Below are positions 9,709 through 18,557 of a DNA stretch of 64,000 bases, in pieces; position 1 is the stretch's first letter, and each line of letters starts with the position of its first letter. Where the stretch lies: NCBI RefSeq assembly GCF_001426665.1, contig NZ_LMEY01000007.1, positions 30,477-94,476 of the forward strand, in the 5' to 3' direction. Made by a program: the position numbers and the translations under genes. The notes beneath the pieces are model-generated. The model saw nothing but the letters and a program-made list of their open reading frames with translations, ran no database searches and was not told the DNA's origin. The stretch comes from Rhizobium sp. Root1334 (GTDB taxonomy: Bacteria; Pseudomonadota; Alphaproteobacteria; Rhizobiales; Rhizobiaceae).

Positions 9709-10271
9709 ATATTCGGTCCCCGGGTCGATTTGACCGACTGTGAGCGAATGTCAGTAATTTACAGGTCTGATGAGACTTCCGGTCCCGAGGCCCGCCTGGA
9801 CGGCTGATATCCCGTCCGTTTCCTTCCTTGAGAATAGCAACTCCCCACGGGACGCCGCGATATATTAGTTCGGCCCTTACTTGCATCGCAAAAAATAACT
9901 TTGAATGATTGTCGGGTCGGTCTCCGATATGGAGAGCATGGCAAGTCACGGCCGTATGACGCCGGCAAAAATCCGATAGAACAGGCAAAGCTGGCGCAGA
10001 GTGTTCTCCATATGCACGGTCGAACTCGTGGGGCCGGCATGGCTGCTGTCCGACCAGTGCATACACCAGGCTGACAGGCGCTGCTCGATAAAGCCACCTA
10101 CGCTCGTTCGCCGGAAGTCACATACTTACGTTTGGGTTGAATGGAGCCCCTGCGTGGAAGCAGAATAGATAGCCGCCGTTCGTGACGAAGTCGATTTCTC
10201 GACGGGTCGCTCCTGACGTTCGTCTGCAAGCGGCTAGCCCAGTTTGTTTCAGGTGATCAAAAGGAATCCAA
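9709..10271. other. Gene-free stretch
   Basis: About 560 bp. Two overlapping minus-strand open frames exist here, but neither has a ribosome site, recognisable motif or coherent composition, so I do not call them. An AAGGA ribosome site for the next gene lies at its end. Confidence 0.4.
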
Positions 10272-11051
10272 ATGCGTAAGAGCGCCAAACTTCTCGCCGC
10301 TGCAGCGTTGTCTGCAGCGACGTCTCTCTCCGTCCATGCAGAGACAATTAAGCCGACAATTGTGCTTGTCCATGGCGCTTTTGCCGATTCCTCGAGCTGG
10401 AACCATGTCATCTCCCGCCTTGAAAAGGATGGGTACCCGGTGCTGGCCGTCGCCAATCCCCTGCGCGGCGTTACGAGCGATGGAGCCTACGTGGCCGGCA
10501 TCCTGAGAGGCATAAAGACACCCGTCGTGCTCGTTGGACATTCCTACGGCGGCTCGGTGATCAGTGACGCAGCCACTTCTGCATCGAACGTGAAGGCACT
10601 CGTTTTTGTGGCGGCCTTTGCACCGGAGCCTGGGGAGTCCGCGGTCGCACTGTCCGGTAAAAACCCTGGCAGCACTCTCGGCCCGACACTTGCAGAGCCG
10701 GTTGCGCTACCTAGCGGGGCAAAAGATCTATATATCGACCAAAAGAAATTTCCGGAACAGTTTGCGGCCGACGTGCCACGTACCACCGCACGCCTGATGG
10801 CGGTAGCTCAGCGCCCTATCACTGACACCGCATTAGCGGAGCCAGCTCCAAAAGCGGCCTGGCAAACGATTCCGTCCTGGTTTGTATACGGTCAAGCTGA
10901 CAAAAACATTCCGCCGGTTACTCTGAGGTGGATGGCGGAACGCGCCAAGTCCAAGAGAACTGTTGCGATCGATGGGGCGTCTCATGTCGTGATGATCTCT
11001 CATCCGGGCGAGGTTACCAAACTCATAGAAGAGGCTGCGACGGCAAAATGA
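10272..11051 (+). CDS. Exported alpha/beta hydrolase
   Basis: This 259-aa protein has a Sec-type signal peptide (about residues 1-23, ending SVHAE). It has the oxyanion motif VHGAFADSSSW, the nucleophile elbow GHSYGG with Ser91, an acid in VYGQADKNIP and a catalytic His in GASHVVMISHP. It belongs to the EstC/methyl-esterase-like alpha/beta hydrolases common next to two-component genes in rhizobia. AAGGA lies upstream of the ATG. The substrate is unknown. A GC hairpin at about 11063-11088 follows the stop without a U-tract. Confidence 0.87.
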   Translation: MRKSAKLLAAAALSAATSLSVHAETIKPTIVLVHGAFADSSSWNHVISRLEKDGYPVLAVANPLRGVTSDGAYVAGILRGIKTPVVLVGHSYGGSVISDAATSASNVKALVFVAAFAPEPGESAVALSGKNPGSTLGPTLAEPVALPSGAKDLYIDQKKFPEQFAADVPRTTARLMAVAQRPITDTALAEPAPKAAWQTIPSWFVYGQADKNIPPVTLRWMAERAKSKRTVAIDGASHVVMISHPGEVTKLIEEAATAK

Positions 11052-11145
11052 GCCGAGATGTTCGGAGGCGGGCCTGGGTTCGCCTCCGACAAATGGTTCG
11101 TTACGTGACAGGTCAGACACCATGGTGGACGGCGACTGCAAGCCC

Positions 11146-11161
11146 ATAGAACCTTCGTATA
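11146..11161 (+). promoter_or_regulatory. Recurrent AACCTTCGTWTA element (copy 1)
   Basis: ATAGAACCTTCGTATA lies 76 bp upstream of the FixJ-type regulator start and reads towards it. It shares the AACCTTCGTWTA core with six other sites in the window. Confidence 0.5.
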
Positions 11162-11237
11162 GGTGGGGGTGCGTATCGGCGGTGTTATGATTGCGTCGCT
11201 GCGCATGCTCGTCTTGAGAAGCAGCTAGGAGCGAGAC

Positions 11238-11888
11238 GTGCAGCCGACAGATCTACAGCATGACACCCACCTTCCGACGATCTCCATCGTCGACGATGAT
11301 GCAGCGCTCCGACTGTCGTTGGTGGATTTGTTCGAGTCATTGGAAATACGCGCGATGCCTTATGGAAGCGGCGATGATTTCCTTTCGCGCGCGGACCTCG
11401 GAAAAGCGGGGTGCGTTCTTCTGGATATCCACATGCCAGGCATGAACGGCCTCGACATTCAAAAGCAACTCGCCGCCATCGAATGCATGCTGCCGATCGT
11501 CTTCATGACGGGTGATGCGACGGTACCTATGAGCGTCCAGGCTATGAAGCGTGGTGCGAGCGATTTTCTTTTGAAACCTTTGGATCGCCCTGCACTTGTG
11601 GGTGCGACGGACCGCGCGATTCAGTTGAATGCAGCAAAGCGCGCCGCTGCAGTGGAACGCGAGATCACCATATCCGCGATACGGACGCTGACGCCTCGGG
11701 AACGCGAGGTCATGAGACATGTTGCGATGGGAAGGTTGAACAAGCAGATCGCCCACGAATTAGCAGTGAGCGAAATGATGATCAAAATCCATCGGAGCCG
11801 AATGATGAGAAAAATGCATGTCGGTTCGCTCGCCGAACTCGTCAAAAAACTGGACATGGCTTCCAAAGAATACGACGTATATCTGTAG
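11238..11888 (+). CDS. FixJ-type response regulator (REC + LuxR HTH)
   Basis: 216 aa from a GTG start with AGGAGCG upstream. The receiver domain has the VDDD acidic pocket, phosphoacceptor Asp in LLDIHMPG, Thr in FMTGD and Lys in LLKPLD. The C-terminal LuxR/FixJ HTH begins LTPREREVM and contains NKQIAHELAVSEMMIKIHR. All phosphotransfer residues are present, so it should be a phosphorylation-activated transcription factor. It stands 60 bp ahead of a receiver-only protein, and the PAS kinase at 6370-8553 is the closest candidate partner. Confidence 0.92.
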   Translation: MQPTDLQHDTHLPTISIVDDDAALRLSLVDLFESLEIRAMPYGSGDDFLSRADLGKAGCVLLDIHMPGMNGLDIQKQLAAIECMLPIVFMTGDATVPMSVQAMKRGASDFLLKPLDRPALVGATDRAIQLNAAKRAAAVEREITISAIRTLTPREREVMRHVAMGRLNKQIAHELAVSEMMIKIHRSRMMRKMHVGSLAELVKKLDMASKEYDVYL

Positions 11889-11947
11889 ATGATGCCGACG
11901 CTGGCAGGGGACAGCCGAGGTTTCCAGGAAAGAGTTCGCTCAAGCCC

Positions 11948-12319
11948 ATGCCAGCAGAAAAGTATACGACCATAGCAATCGTCGACGACGACCGGCATCT
12001 CCGGGAGTCTCTGCAAGACCTTTTGGAGACGGAAGGCATCGAGAGTAGGCTTTACGAGTCGGCCGAAGAATTCTTGTCTCAAAAGGGTCACGAGGGCGTC
12101 GATTGCATCCTTGCAGACGTGCGAATGACCGGAATGTCCGGGATTGAGATGCTGCGCATTTTGCGATCGATGACGAAATGCCCGCCCGTTCTGATCATGA
12201 CATCCTATGCAGATGACGGGATGCGTGCGACCGCGATGAGACACGGGGCCGAAGCATTCTTGGCGAAACCGATCGAGAGTAAACGACTGATTGAGTCCAT
12301 AAGAACGGCAACGCACTGA
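11948..12319 (+). CDS. Receiver-only response regulator
   Basis: A single REC domain of 123 aa with no output domain. It has VDDD, phosphoacceptor Asp in LADVRMTG, Ser/Thr in IMTSYAD and Lys in LAKPIE. Such proteins act as phosphate sinks, phosphorelay intermediates or protein-interaction switches. It follows a FixJ-type regulator on the same strand, so co-transcription is likely. It resembles the receiver-only protein at 23451-23822, which also sits next to a FixJ-type regulator. Confidence 0.88.
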   Translation: MPAEKYTTIAIVDDDRHLRESLQDLLETEGIESRLYESAEEFLSQKGHEGVDCILADVRMTGMSGIEMLRILRSMTKCPPVLIMTSYADDGMRATAMRHGAEAFLAKPIESKRLIESIRTATH

Positions 12320-12328
12320 AGCTTCTCA

Positions 12329-12583
12329 CTATTTCCTCAACAGTTCGACCACCGAGCGAAGGTCCCGGTTCCCGCGCCCGGCCACGGCGCCGTCGCTCCC
12401 AATCTCGACCAACAGGAAGTCTTTATCGGCCTTCGCCAAAGCGGCTTGAACGTCCGCGAATTCCACCTCCGTATCGATCACGACCAAGTGGGCCTCGTCC
12501 GATACAACTGTACCAAACTGTAAGAGCGCATACTTGGCTTCGAAAAGCTCGGCATCCGGCACATAGGCCAAAAATTTAGGCAT
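12329..12583 (-). CDS. Small conserved-looking protein of unknown function
   Basis: 84 aa, with a strong GAGGAG ribosome site six bases before the ATG. It is rich in hydrophobic/acidic alternation (KFLAYVPDAELFEAKYALLQ) and ends in a helical tail (LRSVVELLRK). No family is recognised. Composition and the ribosome site support a real gene. It converges with the receiver-only gene (9 bp between stops), and a copy of the recurrent AACCTTCGTTTA-type element lies 27 bp upstream, reading towards it. Confidence 0.65.
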   Translation of the reverse strand: MPKFLAYVPDAELFEAKYALLQFGTVVSDEAHLVVIDTEVEFADVQAALAKADKDFLLVEIGSDGAVAGRGNRDLRSVVELLRK

Positions 12584-12610
12584 CGATACTCCTCGTTTTA
12601 CGCAGCGGCT

Positions 12611-12626
12611 TAAACGATGGTTTGGG
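12611..12626 (-). promoter_or_regulatory. Recurrent AACCTTCGTWTA element (copy 2)
   Basis: On the minus strand it reads CCCAAACCATCGTTTA, one mismatch from the core. It is 27 bp upstream of the small gene at 12583 and also within the 100-bp gap in front of the divergent membrane protein gene. Confidence 0.5.
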
Positions 12627-12684
12627 AAGTTCTCTCCCCATAGCGGTGGTAGTTTTCTCTTCGGATTAATCGAAGGAGACGAAA

Positions 12685-13125
12685 ATGCAAGCGATCAAAT
12701 ATGGCATCTACGCCACGGTATGGTTCAACGTTCTGCTCGCTGGATGGCTTTCCATCCATATGCTCTATGACCCTGAAGGCTGGTACTACTTCGTACCGGG
12801 CGTCACCGATACCGGGTTCTTCAATCAGCATTTTATCCGGGATATCGGCATCATTCAGGGCTTCATTGCTGCGGCATTCACCATTGGCATATTTAGGCTG
12901 GAGCGGCGGCTCGAACTCTGGGCCGCGGCGACGCTCTGGCTTATAGCGCACGCAGCATTTCATCTTTGGGAGGTTGCGGTCGGAATCTGCTCAGCTTCGG
13001 TTCTGGTGCGAGATTTTCCGGCGGTCAGCCTTCCGGCACTTTTCGGACTTGCGTCGACGATTTGGGCCTGCTCGCAGTCACAAGCCATTGCAGCATCCCG
13101 CAGGACTGCCGCGATGCGCATTTGA
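12685..13125 (+). CDS. Four-helix membrane protein
   Basis: 146 aa with about four hydrophobic segments (near residues 5-25, 55-70, 78-100 and 110-128) and a conserved-looking NQHFIRDIG motif between the first two, seen in small uncharacterised rhizobial inner-membrane proteins. GAAGGAGA precedes the ATG. The function is unknown. It is divergent from the 84-aa gene. Confidence 0.75.
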   Translation: MQAIKYGIYATVWFNVLLAGWLSIHMLYDPEGWYYFVPGVTDTGFFNQHFIRDIGIIQGFIAAAFTIGIFRLERRLELWAAATLWLIAHAAFHLWEVAVGICSASVLVRDFPAVSLPALFGLASTIWACSQSQAIAASRRTAAMRI

Positions 13126-13177
13126 AACGTGATAGCGGCCCCGGACCCTCTCGCGGTGTCCGGGTTCGCGCCCTTAC

Positions 13178-13933
13178 TTACCCATAGACCGTGCGCGTCA
13201 GCCAGTCATGAAACGTTAGCTTTCCCGATACCACTCCTGGATTCGGCAGCAGGCCCTGTCGAGCAAGCGATACGCCGAAGTATAGTGAGGCTGGATCGAT
13301 CGCGACCGGCCGGTTGTCTTCTGTCACCGTGAGCAGTTCCCTAGCGAGCTCAACGAGTTCGGTGGGCTCCGGTCCTCCTAACTCTACAATCGAGTTGCGT
13401 GGCTCTGCGGTGGCGATGTTCGCCATAAAGGTTGCTGCTTCGTCGGCGGCGATCGGCTGGAGCCGCAGGTCGGGCAGTCTTAGGTTGCCATCTAAGACGG
13501 AGGTATTCACAATTCCGCTGAAGAACTCGAAAAACTGTGTCGAACGCACGATAGTATGCGCCAGACCGGACGCCCGGACAAGATTCTCCTGTACGAGCTT
13601 CGCCCGGAAGTAGTCATTTTCGACAAGGTTGTCGGCGCCGACAACAGACAGTGCCAAGTAGTGGCGCACGCCGGCGGCTTTGGCGGAGGACAGCATTTGC
13701 TTTCCGGCCTGCTTGAAAAAGGCGAGCGCGTCGCCTTCGCCAAACGAGCCCGAATTTGTGACATCGATAACGACGTCAGCGCCTTCGAACGCAGCCTCAA
13801 GACCTTCGCCACTAAGAGCGTTCACACCGAGCTTGCTCGAAGCTTCGACGACGTCCTCGCCGCCCCGTTCTAGGGTACGGACAATTTTCGCCCCCATCAT
13901 TCCGCTTGCGCCAACTACCACGATTTTCATCAT
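13178..13933 (-). CDS. NmrA-like / atypical SDR NAD(P)-binding protein (paralogue 1)
   Basis: 251 aa with an N-terminal Rossmann motif VVGASGMMGAKIVR and blocks ALSVVGAD, YFRAKLVQE and STQFFEF typical of NmrA/atypical SDRs. It lacks a canonical YxxxK catalytic pair. GGAG precedes the Met-Met start. A close paralogue lies at 15455-16216, and the two flank a FixJ-type regulator. Three copies of the AACCTTCGTWTA-type element lie upstream and read towards it. It could be an NAD(P)-dependent reductase or redox-sensing regulator; this cannot be decided here. Confidence 0.88.
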   Translation of the reverse strand: MMKIVVVGASGMMGAKIVRTLERGGEDVVEASSKLGVNALSGEGLEAAFEGADVVIDVTNSGSFGEGDALAFFKQAGKQMLSSAKAAGVRHYLALSVVGADNLVENDYFRAKLVQENLVRASGLAHTIVRSTQFFEFFSGIVNTSVLDGNLRLPDLRLQPIAADEAATFMANIATAEPRNSIVELGGPEPTELVELARELLTVTEDNRPVAIDPASLYFGVSLARQGLLPNPGVVSGKLTFHDWLTRTVYG

Positions 13934-13989
13934 TATGCTCCATGGAACGTAAAGCGTGCGATACTAGGCGTTTCCACTGGGGGGTCGAT

Positions 13990-14005
13990 TAAACGAAGGC
14001 TTGGG
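13990..14005 (-). promoter_or_regulatory. Recurrent AACCTTCGTWTA element (copy 3)
   Basis: On the minus strand it reads CCCAAGCCTTCGTTTA, 56 bp upstream of the NmrA-like gene. Confidence 0.5.
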
Positions 14006-14093
14006 TTGACCCAGATAGCACTTCCGACGAGATACGGCTCCTTTGGAGAAGCGGTTCAAACTCGGCATCGAGAGCCACAAATGCAGGTTGCCG

Positions 14094-14109
14094 TATAGGA
14101 AGGTTTGGG
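14094..14109 (-). promoter_or_regulatory. Recurrent AACCTTCGTWTA element (copy 4, degenerate)
   Basis: On the minus strand it reads CCCAAACCTTCCTATA, about 160 bp upstream of the NmrA-like gene. Confidence 0.4.
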
Positions 14110-14327
14110 ACGTCACCAGCGTCATCTACGAATAACTCGTCCTTATGAGCCGTATAAACCGGTGATCATGAGGATGATGAACGCGGGGATCCATTCGGTT
14201 TCGTTCTTCGACCAACGAATTGGCAGTCCAGGGTCCGGCACATCCGGCGCATACTCTACGCCTTCGCCTCGCTAGCGTGGCTGAACCCCATCGACTGTCG
14301 ATCATTGTGACAGCTTTGAGGAGACCC

Positions 14328-14343
14328 TAAACGAAGGTTTATG
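14328..14343 (-). promoter_or_regulatory. Recurrent AACCTTCGTWTA element (copy 5)
   Basis: On the minus strand it reads CATAAACCTTCGTTTA. It lies in the 555-bp gap between the NmrA-like gene and the FixJ-type regulator, which otherwise holds no gene. Confidence 0.45.
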
Positions 14344-14488
14344 CTCTCTACGGGGTAAACCATGGTATAAGGTGACGGCAAATAGGTCATAACAATCCTG
14401 CGTGGTCCCATCCTCGGACGCGCACGATCAAAGGTGCCGCCAGTGCTAGCGGTTTTTTCGCTGCATCGGTGCACGTAGAGGGAGAACC

Positions 14489-15136
14489 ATGCATAACGTC
14501 CAGGCAAAATTGGAAGCCCCGGTCGAGCCCATCGTGTACGTGGTTGATGACGACGAAGAGATGCGGGGCGCGCTGCTCGACCTCTTTATGGTCACCAAAA
14601 AGAGAGCGAGTGCTTTCTCAAACGGCGTTGAGTTTCTTCAGTTGGCCGATACGAGCGCTGCCGGCTGCGTTGTGGTCGATCTCCGGATGCCAGGCGGCAC
14701 CGGACTGGATCTTCAGAACCAACTGATTTCGTTGGGAAGCAGGCTTCCGGTAATTTTCCTGACGGCATACGCGGATATACCGACAAGCGTTCGAGCCATG
14801 AAGGCGGGAGCGACCGATTTCATCACCAAGCCGTTTATCAATCAGGATCTGCTGGAGGCGGTGGACCATGCGATACTGCTGGATAGCGAACGTCGCAAAA
14901 CCGATGCGGCGTTGAATCGCATAAAGACGCTCGCCAGTAGTTTGACGCCACGCGAGAAGGAAGTGATGTGGCAGGTCGTGAGCGGTCTTATGAACAAACA
15001 AGTGGCGTACGAGCTCGGAATTAGCGAGATGACTGTAAAGCTTCACCGCATGAGCGTGATGCGGAAAATGGAGAGCCGGTCACTCGCAGATCTGGTCCGC
15101 AAGGCCGAGCAGCTTCAGCGCAACTGGTCTGCCTAA
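14489..15136 (+). CDS. FixJ-type response regulator (REC + LuxR HTH)
   Basis: 215 aa with an AGGGAG ribosome site. The receiver carries VDDDEEMR, phosphoacceptor Asp in VVDLRMPG, Thr in FLTAYAD and Lys in ITKPF. The HTH begins LTPREKEVM and includes NKQVAYELGISEMTVKLHR. It is intact and presumably DNA-binding when phosphorylated. It lies between two NmrA-like paralogues whose upstream regions carry a shared 16-bp element, so those genes are plausible targets. No kinase is adjacent. Confidence 0.92.
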   Translation: MHNVQAKLEAPVEPIVYVVDDDEEMRGALLDLFMVTKKRASAFSNGVEFLQLADTSAAGCVVVDLRMPGGTGLDLQNQLISLGSRLPVIFLTAYADIPTSVRAMKAGATDFITKPFINQDLLEAVDHAILLDSERRKTDAALNRIKTLASSLTPREKEVMWQVVSGLMNKQVAYELGISEMTVKLHRMSVMRKMESRSLADLVRKAEQLQRNWSA

Positions 15137-15159
15137 AAACGTGCGATTTTCATCGCAGC

Positions 15160-15175
15160 CCCAAACCTTCGTTTA
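15160..15175 (+). promoter_or_regulatory. Recurrent AACCTTCGTWTA element (copy 6)
   Basis: CCCAAACCTTCGTTTA on the plus strand is the best match to the consensus. It lies 24 bp after the FixJ-type stop and 279 bp upstream of the second NmrA-like gene. An 8-bp inverted repeat (AACCTGTC/GACAGGTT, 15358-15387) lies further downstream in the same gap, which otherwise has no gene. Confidence 0.5.
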
Positions 15176-15454
15176 TCTGTTCCCCATGCGACATTCGCTT
15201 AAAATTGAAGGACGCCGCCGATCGACGGTTGATGTCCTATGGCTGTGCCGGTTCCGTGCCTGCCTGGTGGGTCCGTACGCCTTCGCTTTTCAATGTACGA
15301 ACCTGCCATCGGAGCCATCGTAGCTGATACCCTAAAGGGTTGACGAACTCTTTGTTCAACCTGTCCCGTTTGCCGCGATGACAGGTTTGTATCAAGCGGG
15401 TCGGAATTCAATCGCGTCGGCCGCGCCGACATTAGAAAACCTAAGGAGCAAAAC

Positions 15455-16216
15455 ATGAAAATCGTCGTTATTGGTGGAACCGGTCTCATTGGTTCGAAAT
15501 TGGTTAGGCGGCTCCAAGCAAAAGGCCACGACGTTATTGCTGCGTCGCCTGCGTCGGGCGTGAACACAATCACCGGTGAGGGCCTGGCGGAGGCGCTGTT
15601 GGGCGCTCAGGTCGTAGTCGACGTTGCAAATTCGCCGTCATTCGAAGATAAGGCCGTCATGGAGTTCTTCCAGACGTCGGGGCGCAATCTCCTGACTGCG
15701 GAAGTGGCAGCGGGGATCAAGCATCACGTAGCCCTATCCGTCGTCGGCACCGAGCGTCTTCAGGCCAGCGGCTACTTTCGGGCCAAGCTGGCTCAGGAGG
15801 CGCTCATCAAGGAATCTAACGTCCCCTACACGCTCGTTCACTCGACTCAGTTTTTTGAGTTTATGTTCGGCATCGCTCAGTCCGGCACTCAGGGCGATAA
15901 GGTTCACCTTTCTCCAGCGCTGATGCAGCCTATCGTCTCCGACGATGTCGCCGACGCACTCGCTGACCTCGTGGTCGGCGCGCCGACGAACGGCATCGTC
16001 GAGATAGCAGGTCCGGAGTCGATCCGGATCGCGGACGCCGTCACCAAATATCTTCGCCAGATCGGAGATAGCCGGGAGATCGTGGTCGATGGGAACACGC
16101 CTTACTTCGGAGCGGTTCTCGACGACAGGACTTTAATGCCGAGCGCCGGTGTCCGCGTTGGTACGACAGCATTTTCCGAATGGGTCAAAACCGCTACGCC
16201 GCCGCCGGCGCGATGA
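15455..16216 (+). CDS. NmrA-like / atypical SDR NAD(P)-binding protein (paralogue 2)
   Basis: 253 aa, with Rossmann motif VIGGTGLIGSKLVR and the same blocks as its paralogue at 13178-13933 (ALSVVGTE, YFRAKLAQE, STQFFEF). A TAAGGAG ribosome site and a strong terminator bracket the gene. The role is unknown; it probably binds NAD(P)H without classical SDR catalysis. Co-localisation with a FixJ-type regulator and a duplicated copy suggests both are part of one stress regulon. Confidence 0.88.
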   Translation: MKIVVIGGTGLIGSKLVRRLQAKGHDVIAASPASGVNTITGEGLAEALLGAQVVVDVANSPSFEDKAVMEFFQTSGRNLLTAEVAAGIKHHVALSVVGTERLQASGYFRAKLAQEALIKESNVPYTLVHSTQFFEFMFGIAQSGTQGDKVHLSPALMQPIVSDDVADALADLVVGAPTNGIVEIAGPESIRIADAVTKYLRQIGDSREIVVDGNTPYFGAVLDDRTLMPSAGVRVGTTAFSEWVKTATPPPAR

Positions 16217-16256
16217 TGGATTAATCGGCTCTAGGCTCTCCTGGGCCGACAAAAAT

Positions 16257-16293
16257 CGAAGGCCGCGGTCAGCCGCGGCCTTTCGTTTTTTCG
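16257..16293 (+). terminator. Rho-independent terminator
   Basis: The stem AAGGCCGCGG / CCGCGGCCTT has a TCAG loop and is followed by a run of Ts (TTCGTTTTTT). It ends the NmrA-like gene. Confidence 0.88.
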
Positions 16294-16354
16294 TTTGCTC
16301 CATCGGCAAGTGCGTTTGCTTCGACCGCCAGGTTTATTAGTTCATCTGCGTGTC

Positions 16355-16392
16355 AAAAGAGGAGAGGGCGCGCGGCGAACCGGCGCCCTCCT
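16355..16392 (-). terminator. Terminator for the convergent hydrolase gene
   Basis: The GAGGGCGC/GCGCCCTC stem, read on the minus strand, is followed by CTCTTTTG just after the hydrolase stop. Confidence 0.65.
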
Positions 16393-16398
16393 GCTTCT

Positions 16399-17373
16399 TT
16401 ACGCCTGGATGAATGCCAGGATGTCCGCGTTGATTACATCGGCATGGGTCGTTGCCATACCGTGTGGCAGACCCTTGTGGATTTTGAGGGTGGCGTTCTT
16501 GAGAAGTTTGGCCGTCAGCGGCGCCGAATCAGAGACTGGAACGACTTGGTCGTCGTCTCCATGTATTACCAGCGTAGGCACTCTGATGACCTTGAGATCT
16601 TCGGTGAAGTCGGTTTCCGAGAAGGCCTTGATTCCGAGGTAATGGGCGTTTGCGGCTCCTGTCATACCTTGTCTCCACCAATTCTTGATCATTGCGTCTG
16701 ACGCTTTGACACCATCGCGGTTGAACCCATAGAACGGGCCGCTAGCGACGTCGAAATAGAACTGCGATCGGTTGGCGGCGAGAGCAGTCCGGAAGCCATC
16801 GAACACCTCGACGGGGAGGCCGCCTGGATTGTCGGGGGTCTTCACCATGATCGGCGGGACGGCGCCGATCAGAACAAGCTTCGCAACGCGGTTTTTACCA
16901 TGGCGGGCCGTGTAGCGGGTCGCTTCACCGCCACCTGTCGAGTGTCCGACGTGGATGGCGTTATGAAGATCGAGATGTTCAACTACCGCAGCGACATCTG
17001 CAGCGTAGTGGTCCATGTCGTGCCCGTCGTTGACCTGTGACGAGCGGCCATGGCCACGACGATCGTGGGCGACGACGCGGTACCCTTTTCCGAGGAAGAA
17101 AAGCATCTGATTGTCCCAGTCGTCACTGCTCAACGGCCATCCGTGATGGAAGACAATCGGCTGAGCATCCCTCGGACCCCAGTCCTTGTAAAAGATCTGG
17201 GTTCCGTCGCTTGCGGTGACATAGCCGTGACCCGCAGTGGCCTCCCCAGGGGTCTTCTTCTTCTTTCCCGCAGCAGCAGCCGGATGTGCGGCCGCACCGG
17301 CCGCGACCGCCGCTAGAGTAAAAGTTCCAGCCATGATGTCTCGCCGAGTAGCGATCATTGAAGAGCTCTTCAT
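16399..17373 (-). CDS. Tat-exported alpha/beta hydrolase, non-haem chloroperoxidase/arylesterase type
   Basis: 324 aa with a twin-arginine leader (ATRRDIMAG, then an Ala-rich hydrophobic stretch and a Lys-rich linker). The hydrolase has [19 protein letters not shown], the nucleophile elbow GHSTGG with Ser145, an acid in [10 protein letters not shown] and a catalytic His in LPHGMATTH. These blocks match cofactor-free haloperoxidases/arylesterases of the alpha/beta superfamily. AGGAG lies seven bases before the ATG. It acts in the periplasm; the natural substrate is unknown. Confidence 0.9.
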   Translation of the reverse strand: MKSSSMIATRRDIMAGTFTLAAVAAGAAAHPAAAAGKKKKTPGEATAGHGYVTASDGTQIFYKDWGPRDAQPIVFHHGWPLSSDDWDNQMLFFLGKGYRVVAHDRRGHGRSSQVNDGHDMDHYAADVAAVVEHLDLHNAIHVGHSTGGGEATRYTARHGKNRVAKLVLIGAVPPIMVKTPDNPGGLPVEVFDGFRTALAANRSQFYFDVASGPFYGFNRDGVKASDAMIKNWWRQGMTGAANAHYLGIKAFSETDFTEDLKVIRVPTLVIHGDDDQVVPVSDSAPLTAKLLKNATLKIHKGLPHGMATTHADVINADILAFIQA

Positions 17374-17493
17374 ATTAAGTCTCCTGATTGAAAATTATAT
17401 ATTGAACTGCGTACATATGGCCTGGGACGGCCAAAATCGCAGCAATCTACATTAAGAAAACAGGAATAATTCTGAAGCTATACATCCGTTTAA

Positions 17494-18153
17494 TCAAAAA
17501 ATATCGATTGGATGTACCGAGGAACCGGGCCGTTTTCGCGGGCTGGCCAGCGCATGCAAACGCTCTGAGTGGTCCTTGGTTGATATCGTGAGATTCAACG
17601 CATCGATGTCGGAGGTCGTATCTTCCTGCCATTCGAACAAATCCGTGCCTGGCTGATGATCCTGAACGATCAGATCATGATTCACAGCGAGGAAGAACTC
17701 GGCATGGATGTAATCGTTGAAGCCCGCGAACAACATGCGCTGTCGCTTCGGACTATGGCCTCGTTGATGGACCTGGATCTCGACTATGCCAACAGTTGCG
17801 TCCCAATGGGCAGTCGAAAGCGGATTTTTTTTGCCTCGTAAGGCTTGATCAGAATAGGCATATATCACTGGGAACTGGAAGAATTTCTCGATCTCGGTAC
17901 GCCCTAGCTCTGCAAAGTCGGGACTCCAATTCTCCACGTTCAACGGACCCATGTGATACTCCGAGTGCAGTCTACCTTTGCAAAGCAGATCAAAGCTCTT
18001 GTAGCCGAAACCATTTTTACACAACGCTAGCTGTACACCGCAGTATCGTATTCGAACGGTCGGTCGCGTATCCGATCGATAATCTTTTTTAGATCCCGCA
18101 GATAATCGGTATACGACGTGACGGCCATCTTCAAAATCCGGTTTTGTCGGCAA
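17494..18153 (-). CDS. Hypothetical protein, no family recognised
   Basis: An open frame of 219 aa with no recognisable domain, signal or membrane segment. Composition is protein-like, with motifs such as AEFFLAVNHDLIVQDHQPG and EKFFQFPVIYAYSDQ. No clear ribosome site is seen before the start, and a competing plus-strand frame covers part of it. It may be a true orphan gene or a decayed one. Confidence 0.4.
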   Translation of the reverse strand: MPTKPDFEDGRHVVYRLSAGSKKDYRSDTRPTVRIRYCGVQLALCKNGFGYKSFDLLCKGRLHSEYHMGPLNVENWSPDFAELGRTEIEKFFQFPVIYAYSDQALRGKKNPLSTAHWDATVGIVEIQVHQRGHSPKRQRMLFAGFNDYIHAEFFLAVNHDLIVQDHQPGTDLFEWQEDTTSDIDALNLTISTKDHSERLHALASPRKRPGSSVHPIDIF

Positions 18154-18557
18154 AAGGCACTCGCCAAGTAGGGGGTGGGAAAATCAAGTAGATGATTGGA
18201 ATAACTCGAAATCCCACGCAGATAGCGAGCGGCTTGGTTTGCATTGCAAAGGCATGACCGCAGGCAACGAAGGTGATTGTAGTGCGATCAACGACGCCGC
18301 AAAAGCTATACGGAGGTTTGCGCGCGTCTGGTAATTGACTGTGTCCGCGATCTTGCGATGGAACTCGTGGAGCGGCTTGTGGTTGCGGTTACCACATGAC
18401 GGGGCACAAGTGTCCGACCGTGGCGTCGACCAAGGCGAACGCCAATATGTTTCGTCGAGGAGCATCCTCCCCAGACCTTGATACCTTCGATATCGGCAAC
18501 CCGAGCGCGATGTTTCACATAGAGCTGACAAAGAGGTTCAGTTCGAAATACTTCACT
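18154..18557. other. Gene-poor stretch
   Basis: About 400 bp with only short overlapping minus-strand frames lacking ribosome sites or motifs. I see no supported feature. Confidence 0.3.

Noticed and set aside
9707..10097. Overlapping minus-strand open frames of 112-119 codons
   Set aside because: No ribosome site, no motif, and low-complexity Arg/Pro/Ser composition typical of shadow frames in GC-rich DNA.
13950..13980. Possible EcfG (extracytoplasmic stress sigma) promoter GGAAC...CGTT
   Set aside because: The spacing is 20 bp instead of 16-17 and no gene follows on that strand.
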